Assembly (NCBI GenBank): GCA_902702965.1 | Contig: CACRXP010000007.1 | Location: 314,655 to 378,654, forward strand | Length of the DNA: 64,000 nucleotides | DNA from: Spirometra erinaceieuropaei | Taxonomy: Eukaryota; Platyhelminthes; Cestoda; Diphyllobothriidea; Diphyllobothriidae | Direction of reading: 5' to 3' | Part shown: in pieces, positions 21,870 through 34,901 of the stretch | Position numbering within the stretch: the stretch's first letter is position 1 | Layout: each line of letters starts with the position of its first letter | Made by a program: the position numbers and the translations under genes | Notes under the pieces: generated by a model | What the model was told of the DNA's origin: nothing | Database searches by the model: none | The model's input: the letters and a program-made list of their open reading frames with translations, nothing else

Positions 21870-24240
21870 TCAGGAGTAAGAAAAAGCTTAGTTAGACAGA
21901 AGACACAACCATTGGCCCCCTCTCAGAGATCTCCCTACCTTTTCCTTCCATCTCAACGCCTAGGTTGAACATTTTCCCACATATCCACTATATCTATTAT
22001 ATAGGGAGCCACTTCTTCGCAAAGGACACTTGATAAAGGAGAGTAATTTGGTTTCCAAAGTTATAATAATGCTTATCTGTGCAACAATTAATGCTCTTCC
22101 ACATGCGCCCAACGCGATCCGTATCCACTGCAGTCATGCATGGGTATCGGGAAGAAAAAGGGGAAATAAAATTTGTGACTCCAAATATACGGGTGTTATC
22201 AGACATTATTGAAAGCAAAATTGCTCAGATATTCAGAGGAAAATTTGGAAAAGACTTGCCAACTCGCAAGAAGGCGCTTCTCTGCATACGAAAGAACACG
22301 ACCAGTTTTGTAGAACAGTCTAAATTATTGAACAAATTACCCTATGAGATTAAGGTTTTCTTCCCAGTGCAGTTTGCATAGGTGCCCCAAGCAGTGCTCC
22401 TTCAAATATCAATGTCCTATCTCACAGGCCTTAATGAGGCAGACCTCTCCATCGATCAGTTTCGCAATTTCCCCCAGACAGTGCATTTAAACACTCCGGT
22501 TAGTGTTTCGGGATATGCAGTATGCACAAAAGCTTCACACTGCATGCTCGTCAACTTCCGTAACAGACTCTCATAAGCAAAAATATATGTACAGACGTTT
22601 TACTTTTTAATTAGGCTTGCGACTTAAATGAGAGAAATTTCGCAAGATTCTGGGCACAAAGTTAAGAGGGGATCCGAGCATATGCGACACATCGGCTATA
22701 GATAAACAGAAAGCAAATGTAAAAACAAAAAAACAATACGGAATAAACATTGTAGTTCGCAAGACCGAAGATTCCTGACTTTTCCTACCAACGGCGATTG
22801 ACTACCTGCCGGAAAACAACATTTTGCTAAGTCCTCTCCGATGAACTGCCTTAAATACGTGAAAAACTCTGAAAGTCGTCTACTGAGGGGCTAACGCGTC
22901 AATGTTTACTAAGTCACCTGTCGAATACCTCACTTTTTGGTCATAACAACGTCTCACTCCGCTCCTCTCTTCAGCCCAAATAGTTATATTAGCTGTAGAA
23001 ATTTACGCAATCCCTCACTGCAAATTCCGTCGAGAAACTCTGTTTCATCCACCATTTCGCACCTTTCCAGTCATTTGGGTTGGACTAAAATAAAGAGGAT
23101 AAAATAGCCGTCCAATTCGAATGTATCTAAGCAAAAACGTGACGTCGGCGGCGGCCTTCCAGACGGATGCTGGATGCCGTTGGGTGGCAAATGAATGTGG
23201 GTGGGTGGAGTCGGTGTGGTGTCGTCACCAATTTATTACCACAAAAGTAATCAACCCATTGTGAAAATGAGCACATGCGAGGTAGTCACTCGATGAGCGG
23301 AGAGAGTTGGAGAGAGAGAGAGAGGTTTAATGTGCTGCGCGTTCTGAAGGGGAGCTGTCGAATTGGGTGGAATAGTCAAGATCACAGCGAAGAATAGCCT
23401 CTGTCAGCTTAACCATGCGCCGAACCGAAAAACAGGGAAGGAAATGTTCATCTGTGATCTCTCTCTCTGTTCAACAGTGTCTTTTCTGGTCTACATTTGC
23501 ATAGACCTGGTTGTCTCAGTAGCGTTTCTAGCATCTTTTCTAGCGCTGTTTGTTTTCTTGAATGTGGCCTTTTTACTTTTCGAAGCTTATCCAAATAGCA
23601 GAAAACACCTTGGAGTTTAGGACGTCCCTTAATGAGGAGAATTTAGGGTTTCTGGCCCCTTTAAGTACTAGCTGACCAGATGCTTCTGCGGTGCCTCCTT
23701 ATATCAATATGAGACGCACCGACGACCAGTGGGGTAATTTTTTCAGCTTATATTTAACCTTTCTGCCTATGAAGGCCAAATATCATGAGTTTAGCCTGCG
23801 GTAGCAATGTGATGAAAAATTAACATATACCCTCACCATCTAGCGCTCCTCCTCTATCAAAAATACCTCGTCGTCTGACTGAAACCTGCAATGTGCGCAA
23901 GGTCATGTGAGAGTTCTCAGATATGCAGGCGAACCTCGATGACTGCCAAGGACGAGGAGGTCAGGGTACTTCGAAGAAGTCCAAATAAAACATATGCCCC
24001 ATCCGCATCGCAAAGTGTCTTCAACCATCACCGCCGAGTCCGCCTGTACCTGTGCCTCAGTTTTAAACATGACCTCAAGAATGAAGTCGAAAATTCGAGT
24101 TCCAGGTGTATGCATAAGTGAAGAAGAAGAGTCAAGCACCGGAATACTTGCTTTGTTGTCCTTAGCTTTCAGACTCGTGTAGGAGTCATTCGTCATAGGT
24201 AGTAGCAGCACCAGAACAAGCGACAGTTATAAGGCATGTA
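21870..24240. other. No recognisable gene
   Basis: Frames of up to 102 codons exist but none shows a family signature. A short (GA)n tract is at 23302-23324. Confidence 0.5.
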
Positions 24241-24267
24241 ATCCAATCATCGACCGACGGCGCAAGG

Positions 24268-24440
24268 CTGATGATGACTACACAGGGCTCTGTACGCCGG
24301 CGCCAGATCGATAAATCGATTGATCGAGTTCTCATCCGAGGCCCAGGCTTCAATCAATTCTCGGTCTGTTTTCCTTCCCACGTGGGCGACTAATTTGGTG
24401 GCTGCGAAGTTAAGCTCGTGACCCATTTCGTAGGTGTGAC
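24268..24440 (-). pseudogene. PLE endonuclease C-terminal remnant
   Basis: Minus strand reads HTYEMGHELNFAATKLVAHV, RELIEAWASDENSINRFI and DLAPAYRAL in one frame, the end of a PLE GIY-YIG region. The first half is not recognisable upstream. Confidence 0.6.
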
Positions 24441-24539
24441 CTCAAGAAGTACTCACTTGTGACGGAAAAACACAGTTTCACTCGTGCAACTGACTCATAT
24501 CAGATTTAGAGTTGAGCACCAACCCCAGATGGACTGCTG

Positions 24540-25420
24540 ATGAACTGGTAACCGGACATAAACGAAAATACCGTATACGGGACGCTGGGATTCCGATGTG
24601 TTAACAGGTTTTCGAAAGGCGTGAGTGGGAAGCTGAGGCGTGAACAGGCATACACCGGCTTCATGGTGCAGGCGGTTAATGCCGGGAGTTAACTGACGCT
24701 GTGCATGGTCCTTGGCTTTGCGCCGGATGTAAAGACGTTAAAAAATCCCCCGAGTCAGATCTAGCTGCGAGACGAAATGTGAAGATCACTTCTGTCTATT
24801 TCGGCAATACTCGTCAGTCTTAATTAGAGTTTTGACTGTGTATCCGGAACGAGGGCATATCGAAGTAGCTGGCAGTTGTCCTCAGTGCGGAACCGTAATG
24901 CTTGCAAACCCCACACAAATCCTACGAATTTTTCCCCACCCCCCAGGTGTTTAGTTAACTGACAGGTCTCACAACTAAGCTTGAAAATCACGTCTTCCGC
25001 CTCCAATCGATTACCGCAAATCAACGAAACGTCGGCGAAAAACACGAAGGTCAGAACGGCCAGTTTGTGCTGTAGGCATCGTCACTGCGTAAAAGCAACG
25101 GGGTAATCCGTTCCACCACTTTATGTGCAGCACCCCGCTATTCGCTCGGTTGTGCTTAGAGAGAAATGTTCCTGGAATGTTGCCAAACTGTCCGGACTGG
25201 CTGATTCGAAAGGCGCGCATCCGATGGCGTCTGCGCCGCGACGCCTGTAATTAATCAATTCAAAGAATTGCTACCAGCTGAAGGGCAGTAGGTCGAAAGT
25301 CGCGACCAGCGAATTATACCTGCGAGGCAAATACGACGAAAGGGAGAATCGCTTCAGCCGCACTCAAGTCCCCCAAATCTTGAACTTCGCTCATAAGACA
25401 TACTGCCCGTTGGAGAGAGC
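24540..25420. other. No recognisable gene
   Basis: A fragment near 24568-24600 resembles the repeat at 4345-4385. Otherwise only short frames. Confidence 0.4.
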
Positions 25421-25429
25421 GCCTTAAGG

Positions 25430-26520
25430 ACAAGTGGTTCACCGTGGCGGTCTATCAACGGTTGGAGTCTCCGGTCTTCCAACGCCACAGGTCGAAATTC
25501 TAGGCCCGTCATTTGGAAGATACCCTCGTTGTTATCGACCAGGATCAATTGCTGACATTCAAAAAACGCACAGCGACGCCGTTCCGGACATACTTTTTAC
25601 GAGAGGAAGTAAGTAAGCAGACCCACTTCCTTGATGTCCATGTCGGCTGCAAAGATTGCGGTGGCCTAGAAACCAGGTTGCGGCAAGCGGCAAACACGAC
25701 GCAATTGCAGAGTTCGACAGAAACCACCTAATCAGCCACAAACGCTGTAGCGTAAGGGTGCTATATCGACTTGTTGAGACGGGAGACAATGCTGCTCAAC
25801 GCCAATATTTTCGACGGATGCTTACATCGAATGGATACTCGCGGAACCTCATCAGCTGGTGCATGCACAAAAGTGACGAGACAAAATCCACCAGGCGGCC
25901 AAATATTGATGAGCGCACCCTTACGTCTGGAGTCGTTTAGCGGATCTGGTGTATTTGTGGGTAAAACATACACGTAGGGGAAAATAAGGGGCTACTCTGG
26001 ACGCGGATACCCGAGCACTCAATAGCAGTGGGAAGGAATGAAGCCAGCTGCCAAGTCGCGACCCTTCCAACGGGACCCGGCCACAAATTCGAGTTCAATA
26101 AGACTGAAATTCTCACAAAGTTAAAACCACGAGAGCCGCACAAGCTCCTTGAGTCAGGGTTCTCCGGCCCACAGTCGATTAACAAGCACAATGAACTCCG
26201 GTCTCCATAGTCTCTGCTGACTTTGCCTGGAAATAGTAATTGCTAACGCAGAGAACATACGGACTGCCACTGTTCCTGTTGTCATTGAATCGAATGGCCC
26301 AACAGATACCACACTAGGCACCAGCAGAAGTGGTGAAATTGAAGCAACTGACGACTCGGTCGCGGGTGATCATACGAGTATCGCAATCGCTGCAATCATG
26401 GGCGATGAAGACGAAATCCGCCACTTTTGGTAGGTATGCAGTGGCATGGCGACCATGTCCTTGGGCGACTCCGTCTCTGATGACCAATTCGAGTGTGGGC
26501 TCGAAACACCAGACGACTTG
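25430..26520 (+). pseudogene. PLE-3 remnant (RT end to GIY-YIG)
   Basis: Plus strand, several frames: HLEDTLVVIDQDQL (RT active site, where a working copy has YVDD), FRTYFLREE, THFLDVHV, then FDRNHLISHKRCSVRVLYRL, RRMLTSNGYSRNLISWC, and later SCQVATLPTGPGHKFEF and KLLESGFSGPQSINKHNE. Multiple frameshifts and stops; the central GIY motif is lost. A decayed hammerhead-like motif (CTGATGA ... CTCGAAACACC) lies at 26475-26513. Confidence 0.65.
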
Positions 26521-26604
26521 TCCGAGGGATTGCGGCCCCCTCCTTCCCACAAGTGCCTCCTGGAACTCGTCTCTTCGCTTACATTGGCTACATTCTTATT
26601 ATTG

Positions 26605-27232
26605 ACAAAATGGTGCTACTGACAAAGACAAGGGAGACTGTAGTGTCCGTTTCTGGCTTATTAGCCGTCGTCAGCCAGTCATGCCTAACCCCGAAGTGTG
26701 AAACAGCCGAGGCTCGATCACGCAACCTGTTAGTCAGAAGTCCACGCCTCTAACCACTAGGCGACGAGCCCGTTGCCCTGTCGGTTTTGATCGGGAGTAT
26801 ACAATGGTAGAGGGACGTTCACCGATCGTTCTTACGGAACTCACTCGTTCCATTGTGCCTTACGGGCTCTCTCTCGAGCCCACCCAGCAGCGCATGATAT
26901 AGACAGAATGGTGCTACCGACAAAGACAAGAGATCGAATCCGACAGGGGAACAGGTTCGTGGGCCAGTGGTTACAGGTGTGGACTTCTAACAGGTCGCAA
27001 GTACGAGCTTCGGGTGCTCCACACTTCGGATTTGGGTGTGACTGGCTGACGACGGCTAATAAGCCAGAAATGGACATTCCAGTCTCCCTTGTCTTTGTCG
27101 GTAGCACCATTCTGCCTATATCATGCGCCGATGTGCGGCTGCTGGGTGGGTTTGAGAGAGAGCCCGTAAGGCACAACGGAACGAATGAGTTCCGTAAGAA
27201 CGATCGGTGAGCGCCCCCTACCATTCTTATTA
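26605..27232. repeat. Two SINE-A copies head-to-head
   Basis: Minus-strand copy 26605-26900 and plus-strand copy 26905-27232 share body, tRNA-Arg-like head (GGACTTCTAAC) and the tail GGTGAGCGCCCC. Full-length units look to be about 300-370 bp. Confidence 0.7.
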
Positions 27233-27239
27233 TTCCCAA

Positions 27240-27757
27240 CCACAACCAACGGGATATGGACTTCTGTGTTCACTCGACAGAGGATTTGCCCTAAAACTTT
27301 TCAACGGCAAAGTGACCCGAGTTCCAATAGTAGGTCTCCAGGGCATGCCTGGCCGACAACGACAAAGACTACTGAACATCCCAGAGGTTGTGGGGGCGGT
27401 CAGCTGGGAATAAAACATATTTTTGCCTATCGAAAGGTTATACTTAGAGGGAAGGTTGCTGTGGCAACAACAGTGTTTCTCCCTTCTTAATTGCATGCAC
27501 AGTCTGAACGACCACTATAGTAATTTATAATTACCGTCAACGTGTACAGAGCCGGAGGAGGGGGGAGGGGGAGAGGACCGATAAGTCGAAAACAGAAGAT
27601 AGAGAATAAATAATAAGTGGGATAAGAAAAGTGGAAGACTTGGTCAAGGGCAGTAGCAGCAGCAGTGGGCGTTGTCGCAGATGACGCAGGACCCAGTGGA
27701 AGACTCAGCAGTTGCAGGAGATATGTGTGGAAGCGCATTCCTAACAGACCAGCATTC
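27240..27757. other. unc-45 3' flank / 3' UTR region
   Basis: No repeat or frame of note. A purine-rich tract lies at 27554-27575. The 3' end of the transcript cannot be placed from sequence. Confidence 0.4.
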
Positions 27758-28108
27758 CTACTCGTTAGAGACAGGCTGGATGAAACCCATCTCCACGAAC
27801 TTGTTGAGAGCGCGTGAGGCGGCCTCTCGCGTACGTTCTCGATCTAGCTGGGCCTCCTTGTGTACCGCCTTCATGTCCCGGCCGCGGGAGAGGATGACGG
27901 CTTCCGGCGGTAGGTTGTCCTTGTCACCAATGCTGGGCTGTTGACTCAGTGCCATCAAGACCTCCAGCATGGAGGAGCGAGCAAGATGTTCGGCCAGAGA
28001 ACGCTCCCCATGCTCTATCATATTGCTAAGGAGATGGGCCCCACGGTGTTGAATGGCGGGTGCGGGATGCGCTGCAATGGCCTGTAGAATCTCGAACCAA
28101 TTGGATAC
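27758..28108 (-). CDS. unc-45: unc-45 exon 14 (UCS C-terminus and stop)
   Basis: Residues 952-1067 and the TAG stop at 27760-27758. It begins VSNWFEILQAIAAHP, contains IQHRGAHLLSNMIEHGE and ends with REAASRALNKFVEMGFIQPVSNE, equal to the family ending AAAACLDKAVEYGLIQP. A charged insert (residues about 1009-1040) precedes the final helix. Below the stop I see no clean AATAAA on this strand; a TATAAA variant lies near 27535. Confidence 0.96.
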   Translation of the reverse strand, partial: VSNWFEILQAIAAHPAPAIQHRGAHLLSNMIEHGERSLAEHLARSSMLEVLMALSQQPSIGDKDNLPPEAVILSRGRDMKAVHKEAQLDRERTREAASRALNKFVEMGFIQPVSNE

Positions 28109-28438
28109 CTGTTGTCAACACAGGGAAGATAAACAAAGTTCATAATAGTCCCATTTACTACTAAAATGGCAGTACAACTATTACTACTACTACCACCATT
28201 ACGATTACTACTATTACCATCACTGATGTTACACTACTACTACCACTACTACTGCCACTACTAATAATACTGCCACTACTATTACTACTACTGCCGCCAC
28301 TACTACTACCACCGCTACTACTACTATTACTACTACTACTACTGTTACTACTACGACGACTACTACCGCTACAACTACTACTACTATTGATACTACTACT
28401 ACTACAACTACGACTACTACTCCCACTACTAATACCGG

Positions 28439-28485
<47 letters not shown>

Positions 28486-29796
28486 GTACTATCACCATTA
28501 CAACCATTACGATTATCAATATTACTATCACTGGTACTACTACTACTACTACTGCCACTACTACTACTACTACTACGACCACTACTACTGCCGCTACTAT
28601 TACTAATACTACCACCATTACGACGATTACGATTACCAATATTACTATCATTGGCACTACTACTACTACTACTACTACTACTGGAATAACCACCACTGTG
28701 ACCACTACTGACAGTGCGACAGTCGTTTCTGACGATCTCCACTGTGTGTTCTACAGCAGGGAGCAGGAACAGTGACTGGGGCGTGAATTCGTCTACAGTG
28801 AGCTGCATATACCGCACCTTCTCCTCCCACTACCGGGTCCGGTGTCGAGGAGAAAAGATCGGAGAGTATGTAGGTGGCTGGCACGGCAAAAGACAAGCAC
28901 GTCGGCGTGCCGCCACACCAATGGCTGACACAACGTACAACTAACGAGGATTTTACACGAAAAAAATGGGGAGGGGGGCAGCTCAGATCCCAACTGTCGC
29001 GGTGTAGAGGTCTGCACTCGGGCGTGGCGCCACACCCCCATTTGCTATGGGTGCCCATTATCAACAAGGCCTACCGCACCCCGAGGACGTCCCCGTGTTG
29101 GACCCATTTTAGAGGCACAAGCATGTTTGCATTCACAAACAGAAGTTTAAGTAACGAGCATAGGCAAAACAGTATTGGTTTTTGTATGGCTGCAAAACAG
29201 AAGCTGGCCCGCATCGTGAGTCCTTTCAAAGGCGCACTGTAACCGTCACTAAATCGTGTTTCAAATGCTATCATCCTGAAGGGTCCCGGGCATCATGACC
29301 GGTCTTTCTTGAATTGCCACATGAAACTGGGCCACAAAAAGGTAATGGACACTACCGACAAAGAGAAGGGAGACTAGAATGGGTATTTCTGGTTTATTAG
29401 CCGTCGTCAGCCAGTCATACCCAATGCCGAGGTGTAGATCACCTAGGGCTCGATCGCATGACCTGTCAGTTAGAAGTCCAACACCCCCTAACCACTGAGC
29501 CACGGGCTCGTTATCGTGTCGGTTGTGATCGGGAATATAAAATGGCAGAAGGGTGCCCACTGATCGTGTTACGCAACTCACTCGTCTCGTTGTGCCTTGG
29601 GGATCCCTCTCTCGCGAGCCTAACCAGCAGCCGAACAAAGATACATAATATAGGCAGAGTAGCATTACCGACAAAGACTAGGAAGACCGAAATGGTCATT
29701 TCTGGCCTACTAGCCGTCGTCAGCTCGAGAGAGAGAGAGAGGCCCAAGTCACAACGGGACGAGTGAGTTCTGGAACACGGTCGGTGGGTGCCCCTC

Positions 29797-29832
<36 letters not shown>

Positions 29833-32800
29833 TATCAATATTATCACTAACACACATATCCATGGACCTGACACTAGGCTCGATATAGCTGCAGGGAGCA
29901 GAAAGTTTGGTCATTAAACCTACAAAACACGACCGAGGGATCTTCAGTTGGTGTCTTCGTAAGCGGAATAGGGCAATACACATGAGTCGAATCCATTAAA
30001 AGTGACCGCACTACTTACTAGGGCCCATGTTTTGGCTAGAGGACGAGCTGAATAAATTGATGCAACGGCAGCTCTTCAAACGCTATGCGAGGACGCATGT
30101 CTGGAAAACGTACTGTATCCAATACGACGCTGCTATTTAACTCAGCAAGTGATTCACTAGACTGCATATGTAGATTCCACCAGGAAAAAACGCCAATAAG
30201 ACAAAGGTCTTGCAAGAGTTTTTTCGATTGCTACTCTGGTAAACATCGACCAGATGGTAAAACAGCAAACACAGAATAGCAACGAGGTTGAGACGTGAAA
30301 CATGAGAGATAAAACACATTATTTCAAACCAAAAAAACAAAAAAAATGAGAACGTAAAACAACCGTGTTTGCGTAATGGACAAGAACGAAGAAAATCCAG
30401 CCTACAATATAAGCTTTAGGTCAAATAAGAACACACTTCTTTCCCGATTAATACGCAATCAATGTCCAATTATGAGGACGGAAACTCACGCCAATTGCGG
30501 GCTGCCTAACAGAGGGATAAAATCTTCAAAATAATACCGAAAATCACGAATGACTTACTCGAAAAAATCTCCATAGTTAAGAAGACAAACCATGAGAGAA
30601 CTATGCATTGACAATCTACCAGGCGTGTGTGTGAGAACAAAACGATGACACAAGGTAGCAGCGCTTAGTTTAAAGCGAGACGAACACTCGTCCCTTGTGT
30701 CTCGGAGCTTCCTCTCTCTCCAGACCCGTCAGCGGCCAGCCGCACAGAGGCGCGTTATTTCGGCAGTATAGGCCATTTGTGGGCAACAGTATAGAGAAGG
30801 ACCCCAATTAACTGTCAGTGGATCGTGCCGTAAATTTCACAAAATAACGAATTTTGAGTTAGGGGGCGAGGTCGTGTGAAGTAATCGTTGTTGGCAGTGT
30901 ACTTTCTGGAACAGTCTGCAAATGTATGTCAAGATAAAACCCCATATGACACGATCCACAGTCTACTCAGCGGTAAGTGAGGTCCTTCTCTATACCGTTG
31001 CCCATTTGTGTATGGTATCCTTTGGCCACAACCTAGGCTATATACCCCTTCTAAGGAGAACACTTTTCCTCACTCTACCTGAGTGTACATTTAAAAGTGT
31101 AATCAAGACCAAAGACGACTTATTTGGAGTCAGCGCAGGAAATCGTTGAAAATTCCCCATCATCGTCCTGGTTACCTTATACTAGTCGAGGTCTCAGAAT
31201 ATGGAAAACTACTGACGCAATAGAAGTGGTCGAGGGCGCCTTAAAAAAATCCGTTAGCCATTTAGTTCTGCCTTCCAGTAGAAAGCAGGCAGGGGATTGT
31301 CGCTTTAATCTGCGCCGCTAAGGTGATGTTGTTCAAGTTTTTGAAAACATAAGGGGAGGTCTTTGTTGTCCTCGGACCTACTTCCTGGACGTCTGCAAGC
31401 GAAAACATTCTCTACCACGCGCTTTTGATTCGACATCAGTCTGCTCTAACCCTGACTAAACATTAATTAACATAAAGAATAGAATGCCGAGAAGGAAAAG
31501 CCTTGCCGGGATTGGTCTACTGACAAAAAAGGAAACGGGATATTTTAGTTTCGATAAAACAACCTGACTGTTACCATTTTAAGGCTTTCATCGCTTGCTA
31601 ATGCAACTAAAAGGCTAGTTTAGGCGGGCTCTTTGAAATAAGGGATTTACACGGCAAAGAGACATTCTGCGCAGCTAGTCACGCAACTAAGCTGCCGGCG
31701 TTGAGTGGGGTGTTCTATTGCCGAAAGACAACTTTGCCAGTTGACCGATTGTGCCAAGGTATGAGTTGACATTTGGCTTGCTTACACCGTGACGCCCATC
31801 GATATTTTCGTCATCAGGGATTGACCGCAATCGAAGGTGGATCCAGTGCACGTCCTCACCTTGCGCGGTCAACAAAACACCACTTTGGCTATCACTGCAA
31901 AGATGGTCCTATTGATGCTCATTGTCGCACTTTGACATTGGTAGAGGGGCGCTCATCGATAGCTTTTACGAAACCCACTCTTTCCGTTGTGCCTTACGGG
32001 CTCTCTCTCTCATTCTCTCTCGAGCCCAACCAGCAGCCACACGGCGGCGCATAATATAGACAGAACGGTATTTCCGACAAAGACAAGGGAGACTGGAATG
32101 ACCATTTATGGATTATTAGTCATCGTCAGCCAGTCATGCCCAATCCCAAAGTGGGGAACACCTGGGGCTCGATCCCGCGACCTGTTAGTTAGAAGTCCAA
32201 CGCCTCTAACCACTGAGCCGCGGGCTCGTTGGCCTGTCGGTTTCGATCGGGAATGTACACTGGTAGAGGGGCGCTCACCGCTCACACATTTCAAGCACTG
32301 AGCAACGGCCCGTTCTGTTGCTTGTGATCGGGAGTACTATGTTGGAGGTGCATCCACTTGTCGCAACCGGCAGGACATGGGGCTTGTGGCCCAGTTCATG
32401 GAGGAGTGGATAAATCTCTATAACCATGGAATGCGGGTTAGAGGCTAAGTTGCGGCAACGATTCGGTGATCAAATCCCGGATTATCCAAACCTAGGGTCG
32501 AGCACATAGCCAGCCGAAACTGGCCCGCAGACTTGCTCATGGCCGATTTAGTGAGGCCACAGCGTGAGCTTGGTTAACAAAAGGACGCGTTCTCGACGCT
32601 TCAGACGCGTTCACTACTTATTTTTTTGAAGTAGCAATTGCATATTTACGCAATCATTGGGCGAAACTCACTTCGGTTATTTTCTTGATGATGCCCGGAT
32701 CGTAGGACATGGTGGCCAGAGCGCCGGAAGCAGCACGCAGAAGAAAGACATCTTCGGAGTTGAGGCAGAAGAGCATCAGGAGTTTGACGCGCTCGCTGCC

Positions 32801-34857
32801 AGATGCGGTGACAATGTTCTTGCCCATCGAGGCGTACTCCTCCAGGGGCAGAGTGCCTCCACAGCCGACCACGGTGGCGTGGTGTAGAGCCAAGTTGGCA
32901 AAGCACTCAGTGGCCGCACAACGCAACTGCTCATGTTCTTCGAACATGTAGTGTTCGACTGCAGCGAGACCCTTCTCGGACAGAATGCGGCTTCTGGAGG
33001 CGTGCAGAGAGGAAGAATGAGGGAAGGAGGTGATGGTTGGTTCAACCGAATCCCCACTACCCCCTAGGTCGAGTTTGGCTATCTGATCTGTTCTCGATAG
33101 TGGGGCCTAAGAAAATTTAGTTTTTTCTAGCAGGAAGGGCTGATTACGGAACAAAAATGACGATCTACTGGGATAGTCATACACGGTGTCAAGGATCAAT
33201 TCAAGATAATATAAAGATGTAGATGAGGGATAAGAAGCCGAGAATGAAAAGCCGGAGGAGAAAAAGAGGAACGTCGGCATACACGCATCTGTCAAAAATA
33301 TATTTAGCAACTTATTAAACAAGCTATGCTCCGGTGAGCAAAGCGGAAGTCGAGGAGGAGGATGAGGAGGAGGAGGATGAGGAGGAGGAGGAGGAGGAGG
33401 AGGGGGAGGGGGAGGAGGGGGAGAAAATATGACGGGGTTGAGGGGAAAAGAGAGGCAGGGGGTCTTACCTATGAGCTTCGTCCAAGGAGGCCAAATTTGT
33501 GAGCGCCAAAAGGCCCTCATAGTTCTGTAGTGCTGTGCAGTCAATTCTAAGCAATTGAAGAATTGGTCTGATCACTTCCAGAGACTGCAGAAAAAACACA
33601 AGAAGACTGATAATGTGGCAGGAATCATAGGGTTGACTGAGGGACGTTTAAAACGTCAAAAATCTGCACGATGTTTCGCATGTCATGCTGTTGCTGCTGC
33701 TGCATGACACAACCGCAAGGAGTCCGGTTCATCATCGTCGGGTCCCTCAGCATTTCCCGTTTGTTTTCTGGTACATACTCAACTTTTGGACAAAAATTAG
33801 GAAGCTTTATACCGTAGGATTTAGCCAAAGTTAGCTCATTAACATATTTTGAAACTAGAATACACACTTGAAGGCACGTGGGAGGCGGTAGAGGACACAT
33901 TGATGAGCCGAACCTATCGCTGCTGCGTCATGTAACGACATGAAATCGACGAAACGAGGATCTGGGGTTTTATTTAGTACCTACGCCGTCAGTATAGTGA
34001 AGCATGTAACATTCTCATGCTACTCACCGCCTGTTGGCAACTGGTGAATGTTACGCGGTCGTCCCACTAAAGCCGATGAGTTTTAACTGAAATACTCATA
34101 TAAACTTTCTGACAGAAACTAAGGAGCATTAACCTGGGGAGATAAAAAAAATCCGATGTCCCATACATTTCTTAAACTGCCCCCCCCCCCCGAGATGCTG
34201 TGATTATGGGTGTGACGAAGAGACAGAAGGTACTACCACGTACGGCACATAACAACACATTAGACACGAATAGTCCTCTGCGACTCGGCAATTTTAAAGG
34301 TGTGTCATCCTGTGCGCTACAGAAATGTCGGCTTAAATTACCCAGAGATTAAAAAAGAAAATACGGCGGCAAGGCGTGCACGTGCAAGTTCCCTAACTCA
34401 GGCGAAACATGCTAATTGGGCGCTTTCCAACAATGTCACGTCCGTGGGGGGCCGGTAGACGTGACGTGTCGAGAAAGAGCTAACAAGGGCACAAAGCAGT
34501 TCGTGTGAAAAACGCATCCCCAACCTACCCGCTGGCCGGCAAACGTGATCCGAGGGTCAGAGGTGATGGTGAGTTTTGCGAGCGCCTGTGCAGCTGCAAG
34601 TTTGCCCTCCTCGGTGTTGTTGTCCAGGGCGAGGTTGAGCAGGGCTTTGCCCGCACCTGCCGATACCAGTAGGCCGCGCTTTTCAACGCACTCCGCAGCT
34701 GACAGGTAGACACTAGGGGAAAAAAGGAGAGATTTTCAGTGGCTTTTTACTTGCAACTCCAAGGAGACAGTAAATCACACTCGTGTGCATGTAAAGATTC
34801 CCAGATTGCGGCGGGCGGGCGGGCGGAATGAAGCAGTATGCAGTGCAGTTGTTTAAA

Positions 34858-34901
<44 letters not shown>

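Noticed and set aside
28161..28817. 218-codon Ser-rich frame and Val- or Leu-rich frames
   Set aside because: Translations of the (ACT)n microsatellite in different frames; no start context, no homology, and inside an unc-45 intron.
33107..33544. 145-codon Pro-rich minus-strand frame
   Set aside because: Runs through the (GAG)n microsatellite and overlaps true exon 12 in a different frame.
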